A DNA stretch of 64,000 bases from a virus. The first letter of the stretch is position 1. Each line of letters opens with the position of its first letter. Position numbers and translations under genes: made by a program. Where the stretch lies: positions 1 to 64,000 of the IMG/VR virus record IMGVR_UViG_3300032293_001441; one strand, written 5' to 3'. Of the stretch, positions 8,022-17,979 are shown in pieces. Below the pieces are notes generated by a model. That model worked only from the letters and a program-made list of their open reading frames with translations, was not told the DNA's origin and ran no database searches.

Positions 8022-11000
8022 TTATGTGTCAAAACGAACAACAATGTTAAGTGGCCAATCAATTAGATTTTTGACCGGTCTTCCCAATTTACCAACCGCC
8101 ACCAGTTCGTTTCCTTGATATAATCCGATTGTTGTTATAAATGGAGCCAAATACGAGCCTGTAGGATCATACGACGAACTATATTGATATTCCAAGAAGT
8201 ATGGACTTACCTTTACATTATCTTTTCGGCAATACACATTCAAATATTCTTTAATTTCTTTTACGTATTTGCGTGTAGAATTTTCATTTGTCAGTAAATC
8301 TAAACGTTCTGGCACAAGTCGATCAAAATAATACAGTGAAAGTATGTTTCCGTCGTTTAGATTTATCTTTCCATCACCATCAACATCCAGCAATCCAGTG
8401 TTTACCAAATTTTCTTGTATATAATCAAATGCAGTTTTGGTAAATGCATTAAATGAAGAACTTGTCAAATAAGCGGCCTCGTCACTTTCAAACAAAAGTA
8501 CGTCTTCAGATTCAAGTTGTAATATGTCACTATTCCACCAACTATAATCGTTGAGCGTATCCTGTTCTAAAACAAGTCCATTGTCATCAAATACGAATTC
8601 CTCAAAAAATTTTCTTTTCTGTAAATAACGCATTATCAAATCAACATCAAGAAAATCAAATATTCCATCTTGATTTACATCGAACAACAATGAACTTTGT
8701 ACAAGCGAAGTTGGATTTGTGCTATAATTAAACTCTCCCGGTCTGATTGAAACTAAGTGTTCGTGTTCGTATATTGTATGCGATCCTTGATAACTAAGAT
8801 CAAACCCACGAGAACCTGTACCAGTAAATATATTGTAATAATTTGATGCCGTGTTTGTTAATACAAAATAACCATTTTTGTAAAATATATTTCCGATCAA
8901 TGGGCTAGTTTCATATTTGTTTATTGGATATACAAAAACCGATCCGGAGTAATTAGCCGGAAAGCCGGAAAATATTTGTATATTTTGATCGTATATTGAC
9001 GCCGTGGCGGATGATGTTGCAAAATTTACCAACGGAGCACCAACTGCCAAAAAGTCCGACGACACACTCACCGAATAACCATATAAGTTTGCTGGGCTAT
9101 TTTTATCTTTGTTTATTTTCGTATTACCAGTAAATTCCCATTTATCCAGAATATCGCTATAATTATACACTGTTACTCTACCCAAAACCCCGTTTGGATC
9201 TTCGGAAGAAGTGGATTCGTATTCATAATCTTCCAAAACAAATTCATCGGATACATAATCAACATTTCTTCCAGATTTATCGGCCCACGACGATACTGCC
9301 GCAAAGTTTCCTTCGACTGAAACAGACGACCCAAATAGCCTATTATTTGTGGAATATCTTCTATTTCCAAATGTTTTATATACTTTATAAAAACTCGAAG
9401 TCCCGCATAGCGTGGTATATCTGTAAAAATAAGCAGATCCTAATATGTCTGGATTTCCGGCATACGTAGAATATGGAATGAATGCCTTGTCTCTGATACA
9501 TCCCACCAACACAGTCGGCCAACTTATACATACGGATTTACCAAACCCATCAGATGTAATTTCAGCCGAAGTAACATCCGTCGCATACAATGGAGAAGAC
9601 ATATCTAAATCTCCATACGTAGAATCTTTTCTAAGAATTTTTATTTCGGACCAAGAGGCAGTTGGACAATCGCCTATAGATGCGGAATAAAATGATGCGG
9701 TAAATACAGATGCATATCCTTCACCGCTTTTATTTGTTCCAACAACAATGCTACCCGAATCGACAGAAACCGACCATCCAAAATTATCTCCTTCAGACCA
9801 TACACTTGACGTTATAAAAGACTCTTGAACCCAAGTATAGTTTCCAACTATATAATACGGATACTCACCGGCACCAGAGCCCGTCACAATCGTAACAAAA
9901 TTGCAAGATCCGGTTTCGGTAGAATATATTTTTTTGCGATATACATACGCTCCACCTTTACTACCACTCACTCCAGGAGAGCCGACAACGAGTAAATCGT
10001 TATCCAAACTCACAGAATAACCGAATTTATCGTTGTTTGTATTTCCCGTAAGAACTTCGATTATTCCCCAATTATCTATACCGCCTTTGTTTTTATCGTA
10101 AACATAAACAAATCCTGGATACGATCCACTCGTATAGCACAACGATCCGCTTATATTAGATAACGTCGTTACACACACCGACCCAGTCGGAGATCCTATT
10201 GCCAAAAAATCATCTTTCACTGACACCGAATAACCGAAACTATCTTCTAAATAAGAAGAACTGAGTAATGATTGCTCAGTCATTAAGAAATTATTATTTT
10301 CTATAGAAATCAACAAAGAACTATCAGATGAAAATTCTCTTGCCAACCCATTCTGTGTAAATGGACAATAAAACTTTTTCATCAATCTGTGAGTGCCGGT
10401 AGAATCGTCGTATTTAAACAATGCTGCATATCCCTGCCTTGCTGTGGACAAACTGTACTGATCCATGCTAGACCCAACTGCGATATATTTGAACCAAGAA
10501 CTTACCGATTCTCCGAAATGTTCATTCTCCGGTTGAAAATAATTTCTGGAATAAGAATCGTCAAAACTCCAAGTGAGAGAAGATTCTTCAAACAACACAT
10601 TTTTTCCCGCGTTTTTATATTCAGTGGCTTGTTGCAGCGAGAGATAAGTAACGGAACCATTACTCGAAGTAATATAAAACTTTATTGACCCTGTTTCATA
10701 ATATGGCCGAGCCATTAAGTTTTTTACTCCGCCCAACATATTGTACGAAGAAAAATGAGATCCACTTATAAACAAGTTTGTTGCACCATCGTCGTAAATA
10801 TCATACGTTTGATCGACGTTTGAATTATCTACTATATGAACTGTATTTGGTCGTACTTTGTCTCCAAATGCATTATGATTTAGTGCCAATGTTACAACCC
10901 TATCGTTAATAATTCGCACCTCTTTTTGTCCAGTACTAAAATCTCCACCATATTTTTCAACTCCAAACAACTGATATTGGTTTCCATTGCCATAAAACAT

Positions 11001-11261
11001 AGAATCCGTAAGGCTGTATATGTTTCTTGCATATTTTCCGGATTGATTGATTGGCTCCAACGAGGCAGAATAATATGGACTGCCAGATGGATAAAAAATC
11101 GATGATATTTTCTTACCTTCGTTTATCTCACAAAACTGATTGTAATATGTGCTATATCCATATGCATCAACAGAAGACGAATCGATACTTTGAACTTTCC
11201 AGTTCTTGAACGTATTGAACGGCCTTATTGTTATATCCCCTGCGGAGAACTGCTTTATCAT
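8022..11261 (-). CDS. Virion protein with FG-GAP beta-propeller and two dockerin/EF-hand-like calcium loops
   Basis: A 1079-residue protein. Between about residues 245 and 790 there are seven FG-GAP-type repeats, each with an F/Y-G-x-S-V core followed by a hydrophobic VG-x segment (DSFGYSVSVKDDFLAIGS, DKFGYSVSLDNDLLVVGS, DNFGWSVSV, RLFGSSVSV, NLYGYSVSV). Seven repeats are what a complete seven-bladed propeller needs. Two dockerin-like calcium loops follow: DVNQDGIFDFLDVD (~860) and DVDGDGKINLNDG (~958). The last ~35 residues (ITTIGLY...LVAVGKL) match the C-terminus of the next gene upstream, probably a shared virion assembly domain. A structural role is inferred from context. Confidence 0.8.
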   Translation of the reverse strand: MIKQFSAGDITIRPFNTFKNWKVQSIDSSSVDAYGYSTYYNQFCEINEGKKISSIFYPSGSPYYSASLEPINQSGKYARNIYSLTDSMFYGNGNQYQLFGVEKYGGDFSTGQKEVRIINDRVVTLALNHNAFGDKVRPNTVHIVDNSNVDQTYDIYDDGATNLFISGSHFSSYNMLGGVKNLMARPYYETGSIKFYITSSNGSVTYLSLQQATEYKNAGKNVLFEESSLTWSFDDSYSRNYFQPENEHFGESVSSWFKYIAVGSSMDQYSLSTARQGYAALFKYDDSTGTHRLMKKFYCPFTQNGLAREFSSDSSLLISIENNNFLMTEQSLLSSSYLEDSFGYSVSVKDDFLAIGSPTGSVCVTTLSNISGSLCYTSGSYPGFVYVYDKNKGGIDNWGIIEVLTGNTNNDKFGYSVSLDNDLLVVGSPGVSGSKGGAYVYRKKIYSTETGSCNFVTIVTGSGAGEYPYYIVGNYTWVQESFITSSVWSEGDNFGWSVSVDSGSIVVGTNKSGEGYASVFTASFYSASIGDCPTASWSEIKILRKDSTYGDLDMSSPLYATDVTSAEITSDGFGKSVCISWPTVLVGCIRDKAFIPYSTYAGNPDILGSAYFYRYTTLCGTSSFYKVYKTFGNRRYSTNNRLFGSSVSVEGNFAAVSSWADKSGRNVDYVSDEFVLEDYEYESTSSEDPNGVLGRVTVYNYSDILDKWEFTGNTKINKDKNSPANLYGYSVSVSSDFLAVGAPLVNFATSSATASIYDQNIQIFSGFPANYSGSVFVYPINKYETSPLIGNIFYKNGYFVLTNTASNYYNIFTGTGSRGFDLSYQGSHTIYEHEHLVSIRPGEFNYSTNPTSLVQSSLLFDVNQDGIFDFLDVDLIMRYLQKRKFFEEFVFDDNGLVLEQDTLNDYSWWNSDILQLESEDVLLFESDEAAYLTSSSFNAFTKTAFDYIQENLVNTGLLDVDGDGKINLNDGNILSLYYFDRLVPERLDLLTNENSTRKYVKEIKEYLNVYCRKDNVKVSPYFLEYQYSSSYDPTGSYLAPFITTIGLYQGNELVAVGKLGRPVKNLIDWPLNIVVRFDT

Positions 11262-11266
11262 ATAAT

Positions 11267-11274
11267 GATAAATA
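11267..11274 (-). promoter_or_regulatory. TATTTATC variant of the start-proximal element
   Basis: The coding strand reads TATTTATC only 5 nt before the ATG at 11261. A strong SD-like AAGGAGG lies further upstream, but GGAG/CTCC pairing may sequester it. Confidence 0.4.
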
Positions 11275-11303
11275 TAATATCTGGGAGATATTCCTCCTTC
11301 AGA

Positions 11304-12395
11304 TTATATATCTATCTTGATTTTTATAAGGCACTCGTTAGTAAAGTCTTTTAGCAATGGCTGACTCAACTTTGCGACAGCAACAAGATCATTTGTTTCG
11401 TTATACAGTCCCACAGTGGTAATGTATACTTTTGGATTTGTATAAAAATCGCTGAATCTCAACTTTCCTACATCCTGTGGATTTGATGGTGCTTCTTCCG
11501 AAGAAATTACAAATGTTGGATTATTTGAATAATTATAGTCTTGATTTTTTACACGAACGAAAAAGTGTCTTGCGGCCACGTACTCAGTTGCTCTTGCAAG
11601 CATAGGGGACGTTAGTGCTCCAAGTTTTATAGATTGGAACAACAAGTTTTGCATTTTTGCAAATTGACCATTCCACAAAGAACTTGATGGATTGTTTATT
11701 GGGAACCCATTCACAGTACCGATTAATTGACTTATCTTTGTTGGGTTTAGTACCACCATACCCAGATCTGGATACATAGTTCCTATTCCCTCATATCCAG
11801 TAGACGCGGCACCTCCCGACAATGTCCCGCGAATAAGATTGTATCTCTTTCCACCAGATTCCGCCGTTGCTTTTGGGTTGTATCTTGAATCGTCGATCAG
11901 AGTGGCAGTACCAAGAGATCCGCTTAACGTTATTTGAAATTGGCCGGGATCAAGTCTGTCTTTATATTTTGCTGAACGGAATGCTATGACGTATATATCA
12001 TCGGAATCTACTAACGCACTTCCGGTTTGGAATGTAAACTTCGTGTCTGCTGGAGTAAGTATGAGATTTCTGTATTGATTATATATGGCTTGCGTTGGGA
12101 ATATCAAACTTCCGTTCGCAGAACTTGTATCATAATTTGAACTACCAGATCCTGCATAATGTCCATAAGTCAAGGAAAAGTATATATCAGCATTTGATAT
12201 ATTCGACCCCGTATCATATACATTTGTATAATACAACCCATTAAGTGGTTCAAGTGCAGAAGACGACGCTATTGTTTGCGCGCTACTGGTATAAAACTGT
12301 TCCCAACTTGCCGTGCCATCGCTCCACATACCGGTGGAAACTGGCTGTGTTCTTCCCGCGACTATATCAGATGATTCAAATTGCTTAAAGATCAT
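11304..12395 (-). CDS. Phage structural protein sharing its C-terminal domain with the FG-GAP protein
   Basis: A 363-residue Ser/Thr/Asn-rich protein without a signal peptide. Its opening (MIFKQFESSDIV) resembles that of the 1079-residue FG-GAP protein (MIKQFSAGDIT). Its end (ITTVGLY, DLVAVAKLSQP) matches that protein's end. The pair therefore look like paralogues that differ by the large insertion. Proteins with this ending occur in structural blocks of T4-like aquatic phages, so I assign a baseplate or tail role by context. It is separated from the next gene upstream by only 11 nt. Confidence 0.7.
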   Translation of the reverse strand: MIFKQFESSDIVAGRTQPVSTGMWSDGTASWEQFYTSSAQTIASSSALEPLNGLYYTNVYDTGSNISNADIYFSLTYGHYAGSGSSNYDTSSANGSLIFPTQAIYNQYRNLILTPADTKFTFQTGSALVDSDDIYVIAFRSAKYKDRLDPGQFQITLSGSLGTATLIDDSRYNPKATAESGGKRYNLIRGTLSGGAASTGYEGIGTMYPDLGMVVLNPTKISQLIGTVNGFPINNPSSSLWNGQFAKMQNLLFQSIKLGALTSPMLARATEYVAARHFFVRVKNQDYNYSNNPTFVISSEEAPSNPQDVGKLRFSDFYTNPKVYITTVGLYNETNDLVAVAKLSQPLLKDFTNECLIKIKIDI

Positions 12396-12406
12396 ATATT
12401 AAATTT

Positions 12407-13036
12407 TTACGTTTTTACGCGAACCGTCACCGGTATAGTTATAGATCCTCCGCTTTCGTTACCTACCACCGTTAGGTTTGTCACTGTCGTGGTAGTAAGG
12501 GCGGAATTTGGAACAAATCTAAATCTGAGCCCCAACGCAACTTGTGCGGTTGTGGATGATACATCTCCAATAAATGTCGGTATAGTTGATGTACTCGTTA
12601 CTTGTAATTGTTCTCCTATGATAGTACCAACGTTTTTATTAGCCAAAACGGCAGTATATCCAAGAGTTGTATTGTATACTGGGTTCGTGCTTGGTACAAT
12701 AACGACTTCGCCCTTATAATCTTTATCAACGTCGATGGAACTTTGCCCGAGAGATATAATAGGTATAGATTCTACGCCCGAAGGTAGTGTGACTAATTTA
12801 TATTTTAGTGCCTGCGTCTCATCCGTAAATGCTTCAAATACTGGAGTATTACGAATTGCCAAGTCATAGTACGCAGAACCCTGTGGGTGATTGGGTTGAT
12901 AAAGGCGATAATCGATCTCATCGTCCGACAGCGCATAAGATGTAATATTTAGGCCACCTTTGGCCGCAAGTAGTTCTCTGCCTTTTTTCGTGAGAACCGC
13001 ATCTACAGTGATAGTTTCGTTATTGATGTACGCCAT
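12407..13036 (-). CDS. Phage structural protein (unknown family)
   Basis: A 209-residue protein starting MAYINNETITVDAVLTKKGR. The segment VDAVLTKKGRELLA with an adjacent ALSDDEIDY resembles openings of structural proteins in tail blocks of aquatic myophages, but I cannot name the family. It is beta-rich after residue 100. It lies between two virion genes in one operon and has a TATTTATT variant 15 nt upstream of the ATG. Confidence 0.7.
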   Translation of the reverse strand: MAYINNETITVDAVLTKKGRELLAAKGGLNITSYALSDDEIDYRLYQPNHPQGSAYYDLAIRNTPVFEAFTDETQALKYKLVTLPSGVESIPIISLGQSSIDVDKDYKGEVVIVPSTNPVYNTTLGYTAVLANKNVGTIIGEQLQVTSTSTIPTFIGDVSSTTAQVALGLRFRFVPNSALTTTTVTNLTVVGNESGGSITIPVTVRVKT

Positions 13037-13051
13037 ATAGGTTTCTTTCTA

Positions 13052-13059
13052 AATAAATA
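13052..13059 (-). promoter_or_regulatory. TATTTATT variant of the start-proximal element
   Basis: The coding strand reads TATTTATT 15 nt before the ATG at 13036, followed by a weak SD (AGAAAG). Confidence 0.4.
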
Positions 13060-13087
13060 TATATGTTAAATCCTTTTTTTACTTATT

Positions 13088-16000
13088 TTATACTGTTTTT
13101 GATATTACTGGTTCGCTATTATCCAATAGTCCAGTGCTTGCATCCACGGTAGTTTTTTTATTCTGACTTCCTTTTACCCATTTAAATGATCTTCCCGTGT
13201 TATCGAATGAATGTATTTCTTTTTTCGAGAATTGTTGCTTTTTATATTTGTAGTGAGTATGAAAATATCCATCCAACAATACGGAACTTGATGGCTTATA
13301 TGACAAAGATAGAGTTTTTTGATAATTTACTCCCTGCGTGAGTCGAGCAAACAGCGGACCCGTGGTTTTTTCTATAAATTCTGAAAATACAGATCCACCG
13401 TCAGTTGAAGAAATGATAAAATAATATTCTGGCCCGACTTGTAGATTTGTATAAAATCCGTTCGTAGAAATAGTACCTTCAAATATTGGATTTCCGTCTA
13501 AATCCAAATTGAATAGACCAGAGTAAAAAACCGGATAACTCAATTTTGGGTCATACGAACCAGAAACATTTAGTGGTGAATTTATTTGTCCATATATTTG
13601 TACGGACGGAGAAATTTTCTCAAAAATTGATCCGGTTATAATACCTTCAATTGTATGTGCAGAATTTATAGCAATATCCGCCCAGCCCAAATATCCAACG
13701 TTGAAACTCGTTTTTCCGCTGAAATATATACTTGTTGGAGATTGGCCTTGAGAAATATCAGGAACCGCCCACATAGATGCAGTCATTGGGTATGACGTTG
13801 GATTTGGTAGTCCTACCAAATTTATTTTTTCATACGACTTATTGATAGTTTGGACTTTTCGATTAAAATCCGTGTTCGTATCCGGAGGCAACGTATTATT
13901 ATCCAAGACTTTTGATCTGAGTACTGAATACTTTTTATTTACTTTTACAACGTCGCAGCGATAATATGTGTTGTTATAATAAGTCAACCCATTTTCAGAA
14001 TATACACCAAACCCGAATTCAGAAAAATCTGAATCATAAAATGATTGATTTATATCGTTATTCAAACTAGTCCCCGTATCAAAACTGTATTCTACAGATG
14101 CAGTATGTTGAGGAAGATTTGTTGCAATTACTTCTTTCTTTGATGTAAGATCTGCTACTTTTTGCTCAATATTTTGTTTTACCAGTGGTTTGATTTCAAG
14201 TTTTGGTCTTTCTAGTATCGTAGGCTCAATCAATATGCCATCTACGAGTTTTGCTCTTGCGGGTATAAGTCCCCTGATATACTTGAACATCGCCTTATCG
14301 AAATAAAAACGAACGATGTTCATGAAGAAACTAAAATCTATGTTTCCAAATCCTTGATCGTAATATATCTGCTTGAACTTTTCAAATTTGTCATACGAGC
14401 GTTTGTATACGTCCGAAGGATCTCCAATCAAATCTCCCAGAGGGAATTCCCCGAAGAATTTTATGATTTCTGTATTTTGTATTTCGGACGGGGAGAAGAA
14501 AATTCCAAGTTTATTCGCATCTACGTTGGACAATTCACTTGCTTTGAATGACGCTCTTGTTTCGGAAGAAAGATTTGTCACCAATTCTTGTTCAATGTAA
14601 TTTATCTTGTTACTTCTAAATTTGTTTGAACCATAGTCCGGAAGATTCATTACGGTTCTTACGTCTTTTCTGGAAAATTGATATGGAAATGCTGGACCTT
14701 CCGAGGGATCGCAATACGTAGTTTGGTCTAGTGGACCAAGTATTTGTGGAAAGTTTATGGCAGCAAATGTAGGAAAGTCGCTTCTAAAAGAAAGATTGTT
14801 TAGTAAAATTCCATATGGAACCGGATCAAACAAATCCACAGGTCTTTCAAACGATATTCTATAAAGATTATCCGAAACCATCTGTTGCGGAGTTTCAAGA
14901 TCATACGCATTTCTGTTCAATGTATGAGCGATAAATCTTTCAGTGGAAATCGGAGATTCCCATATTCTTATATCGTCAATATTTCCAAAAAATGCCTCCG
15001 GATCAATACTCAAAGACGCGGTGTTTTGATTGTAATTTCCAATATACAAATAAGATCCAGATTCGAATGAATCGTTATAACTTCCGCTAAGGAATGCACT
15101 AGCAGAAACATAGTATGTTATAAGATCATCTTCAGATTTTTGCAGCAATAAATCATATTTGGTCGGATATTCATTTAATGAAGCCGTTGCACCAAATAAA
15201 GGTTCAACATCATTCCTTCTGAGTAGTGCTTTATATGAATTTCCATCAAATATTGGTGCTCTGGAAGTAAGTATAGACTTTACTTCTCCGGAACCATCAT
15301 CGATGCTAAAGAACAAAGTTCCCCAATCTTTACCTTTTTCACGAACTGCTCCCACTACCCATGTATCGGAACAATTTACTAATCTGAATATCTTACCATC
15401 ATCGTGAGTCTTTTTTGTGTCAAATCTGAAACTAAATTCTATAGACTGAGCACTACCTGTCCAATCCAACTTGAAATATTCACCACTTCCGCTGAAATAT
15501 GGCTCATACTTTACTTCTTCTACAATATACAATGACTTATCGGTCAAATCACTGGAGTTTTGTATACCACCATATTCTTTTATCTTGATTATATTCTTTG
15601 GTACACCAAAGCACGAAATCAAAGCATTCAATGATGCCTCGGTTCCTTTTGTTTTGTAGATGTATGGCAGTGTATTGAGTATACGCTTCCATATTATCTG
15701 ATTTCTTTGTTCTTCCGAAAACTCTCGTGCTTTTGAGTATAATGGAGACTCTGGATCAAAATCGGATTTTGAAAATGTAGACAATATAAGCGGGAGATTA
15801 TCTTTTGATATTTCAACATTCCATCCAAGAGACTGTAGCATGTCTCCAACAATACTTGTTGATATTCCAACATTTGGAGAACTCGACGTATTATTTTTCT
15901 CGGTATATTGTTTAGCAGCCAATGAAATATTATCAAAGAAATGACCGACCATACCAACAAACTTGATATAGTCTGCGTTATTGTCCGCATCTTCTATCAT

Positions 16001-17761
16001 AAACTGAGGTAAGTTATTTATCAACGATCCTCCGTTTTCTTTATCGTACAAAGAAGCGGAAGTATATCCGTCCATTTCTCTTGTATGCTCATCGTACCAC
16101 ATCGGGTTGTCATACAGGAATTTCTCATATCCGTCCATTCCCGCTTCTATCTGATCTATTTCATCATTTGCATCAGATTTTTGTTTCAAATAAAATGCAT
16201 CGCTTGGGTTGGAAGTAAGTTTTACATCCAAAACTACTATTTCTTCCACCAATTCTTCTATTCTAGTTCTTTTACTTTCAAATGATTTTAATCGCAAGTC
16301 TACGGAAGAAAAGTTTACAAAATTTTCAAAACTTCTATAATCTGTCGTATCTATAAATCGCTGAGACTTCGCATCTAATTTACTATTCAATTCATTGTAC
16401 AAACTACCCGTTTCACCTACGAGTTGTTCCATAGATAGCGCTTCGGATGAATTTCCTTCACTTTCTATTTTTATTAGAAAATTTGGACCGCGTAGAGGTA
16501 TAGTATTTATTACCTGCCTTGAATAAAAATAAACATTTTGAACGATTGGCAAGAACGCAAAGTCGCATGAAATCCATGCGTCACTATTTAGTTCCACGTC
16601 ATCCGGCAGTGGTTCTAGTAATTTCAATGCCAATACATCATAAAATCTTGAATCACTCGTCGCGATAGATTTTCTATTGATTATTGATATAGGTTTTTTT
16701 CCAGGTATATTCAAATAATACTTGAAATACCCAGATAAATTTACGTTATACTTTTGTTCTAACCCCAATATTATAGGATAAAATATATTATTGTAGAATA
16801 TTGCCTGCAAAAATTCCACAATCTGAGGATATGTGTCTGGCTTCGTATTTGTTATACGATTTAATTCTTGATCTATAACATACAAGAACAGACTGTAATA
16901 ATAGTCTCTGACACCCTCGAAGGAATACCCGGATTCATAATTTTGATATAGCCAATTCTTAAATTGATCGTATATACCAATTATATCGTTTGTAGCATAT
17001 TGCCCGCTACTTTTTAGCATCCCTCGTCTCACTCCGTAGTATATGTCAGTCAAAAATGAAACAACATCAACGTCCCGTTTGAAACTATAGTTAAACTTTA
17101 AAGCATCGGCTCCGATTGGGTCTAGTAAAGCGACATTGTTGTAAATTTGATACATCTCGGGAGCAGACATCCCAAATAACAACCCGTCCGCAACCTCTTT
17201 GATCAGTATTAAATTGTTTGAAAACAATTCAAATTCCGTGTTGATTTTGGATTCAGTACCTTTTAACGTTTTTGGTATTAGGCCAACTTCTTTTCTGGTG
17301 TTAGAAACTACATTAACAGAAAGTTTATTTTCCGGTCCACTCTCCGCACCTATGATGTTTCTCCCCAATTCTATATAAATCTTGTAGTTTCCATTTTGTA
17401 TACCAAGATTATTTAAATTTCTACTTACATCAAAAAATAACGATTGTGTTTCTGTACCAAGTATTACAAAGTCGGTAGTATATTTCTTGTAAGAATATGT
17501 TATGAACTGGTTGAATACATCGTAATATGACGATGTTACAGACGAATACGATCCCTCGGAGTATATTACGGACGAAGTAATAAAAGTATCTTCTAAATTA
17601 TATACACCAAACCGGATATAATCTTGTTCGGATTGACCGAATGGAAAATTCTTGAAAGTATTTCCATCAGTATAATATTCCAAATCTTCTTTTTTCAAAA
17701 ACGATCCATAACTCAAAGATGAGGTGGAAGTTACTGTATATTTTATATCAGATAAGTTCAT
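13088..17761 (-). CDS. Giant tail/baseplate protein with internal LamG-like domain
   Basis: At 1557 residues this is the largest gene in the window. Around residues 695-730 it has WKRILNTLPYIYKTKGTEAS and then a cluster ending IKIKEYGG, a pattern I associate with phage tail proteins. A concanavalin/LamG-like beta-sandwich follows at about 765-945 (SIEFSFRFD, later YLYIGNYNQNTASL and IDDIRIWESPIS), a fold that often binds carbohydrate. The flanks are Tyr/Asn/Ser-rich with no membrane segments. It overlaps the next upstream gene by 4 nt (ATGA), so the two are translationally coupled. It lies downstream of the baseplate wedge genes, so it probably belongs to the baseplate or fibre network. Confidence 0.75.
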   Translation of the reverse strand: MNLSDIKYTVTSTSSLSYGSFLKKEDLEYYTDGNTFKNFPFGQSEQDYIRFGVYNLEDTFITSSVIYSEGSYSSVTSSYYDVFNQFITYSYKKYTTDFVILGTETQSLFFDVSRNLNNLGIQNGNYKIYIELGRNIIGAESGPENKLSVNVVSNTRKEVGLIPKTLKGTESKINTEFELFSNNLILIKEVADGLLFGMSAPEMYQIYNNVALLDPIGADALKFNYSFKRDVDVVSFLTDIYYGVRRGMLKSSGQYATNDIIGIYDQFKNWLYQNYESGYSFEGVRDYYYSLFLYVIDQELNRITNTKPDTYPQIVEFLQAIFYNNIFYPIILGLEQKYNVNLSGYFKYYLNIPGKKPISIINRKSIATSDSRFYDVLALKLLEPLPDDVELNSDAWISCDFAFLPIVQNVYFYSRQVINTIPLRGPNFLIKIESEGNSSEALSMEQLVGETGSLYNELNSKLDAKSQRFIDTTDYRSFENFVNFSSVDLRLKSFESKRTRIEELVEEIVVLDVKLTSNPSDAFYLKQKSDANDEIDQIEAGMDGYEKFLYDNPMWYDEHTREMDGYTSASLYDKENGGSLINNLPQFMIEDADNNADYIKFVGMVGHFFDNISLAAKQYTEKNNTSSSPNVGISTSIVGDMLQSLGWNVEISKDNLPLILSTFSKSDFDPESPLYSKAREFSEEQRNQIIWKRILNTLPYIYKTKGTEASLNALISCFGVPKNIIKIKEYGGIQNSSDLTDKSLYIVEEVKYEPYFSGSGEYFKLDWTGSAQSIEFSFRFDTKKTHDDGKIFRLVNCSDTWVVGAVREKGKDWGTLFFSIDDGSGEVKSILTSRAPIFDGNSYKALLRRNDVEPLFGATASLNEYPTKYDLLLQKSEDDLITYYVSASAFLSGSYNDSFESGSYLYIGNYNQNTASLSIDPEAFFGNIDDIRIWESPISTERFIAHTLNRNAYDLETPQQMVSDNLYRISFERPVDLFDPVPYGILLNNLSFRSDFPTFAAINFPQILGPLDQTTYCDPSEGPAFPYQFSRKDVRTVMNLPDYGSNKFRSNKINYIEQELVTNLSSETRASFKASELSNVDANKLGIFFSPSEIQNTEIIKFFGEFPLGDLIGDPSDVYKRSYDKFEKFKQIYYDQGFGNIDFSFFMNIVRFYFDKAMFKYIRGLIPARAKLVDGILIEPTILERPKLEIKPLVKQNIEQKVADLTSKKEVIATNLPQHTASVEYSFDTGTSLNNDINQSFYDSDFSEFGFGVYSENGLTYYNNTYYRCDVVKVNKKYSVLRSKVLDNNTLPPDTNTDFNRKVQTINKSYEKINLVGLPNPTSYPMTASMWAVPDISQGQSPTSIYFSGKTSFNVGYLGWADIAINSAHTIEGIITGSIFEKISPSVQIYGQINSPLNVSGSYDPKLSYPVFYSGLFNLDLDGNPIFEGTISTNGFYTNLQVGPEYYFIISSTDGGSVFSEFIEKTTGPLFARLTQGVNYQKTLSLSYKPSSSVLLDGYFHTHYKYKKQQFSKKEIHSFDNTGRSFKWVKGSQNKKTTVDASTGLLDNSEPVISKTV

Positions 17762-17979
17762 AACTCCGTAAATTGAGTTTCAATTCTAGTTTCAACTTTT
17801 ACTGGCTCATATATCACGTTTTTTAGTTCTATGCTTATGGATGAACTATACAACTGACCAGTAACATTTTGTATGATTAGATTAGAATATTCGTCTATAT
17901 TTGGTACAATATAACCGGTGTTCAATAAACTTTCTACATCCGCCTGATTATATCCAGTTAGATTTGGGTTGGCTTTCAT
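17758..17979 (-). CDS. Small protein coupled between two virion genes
   Basis: A 73-residue protein (opens MKANPNLTGYNQADVESLLN) with no recognised domain. Both ends overlap their neighbours by 4 nt, so it is made in step with the 446-residue and 1557-residue structural proteins. It may be a small baseplate or connector component, but this is inference from position. Confidence 0.7.
   Translation of the reverse strand: MKANPNLTGYNQADVESLLNTGYIVPNIDEYSNLIIQNVTGQLYSSSISIELKNVIYEPVKVETRIETQFTEL

Noticed and set aside
13088-17761. Tape-measure protein by size
   Set aside because: It has a LamG-like domain and little heptad pattern, whereas tape measures are mainly helical.
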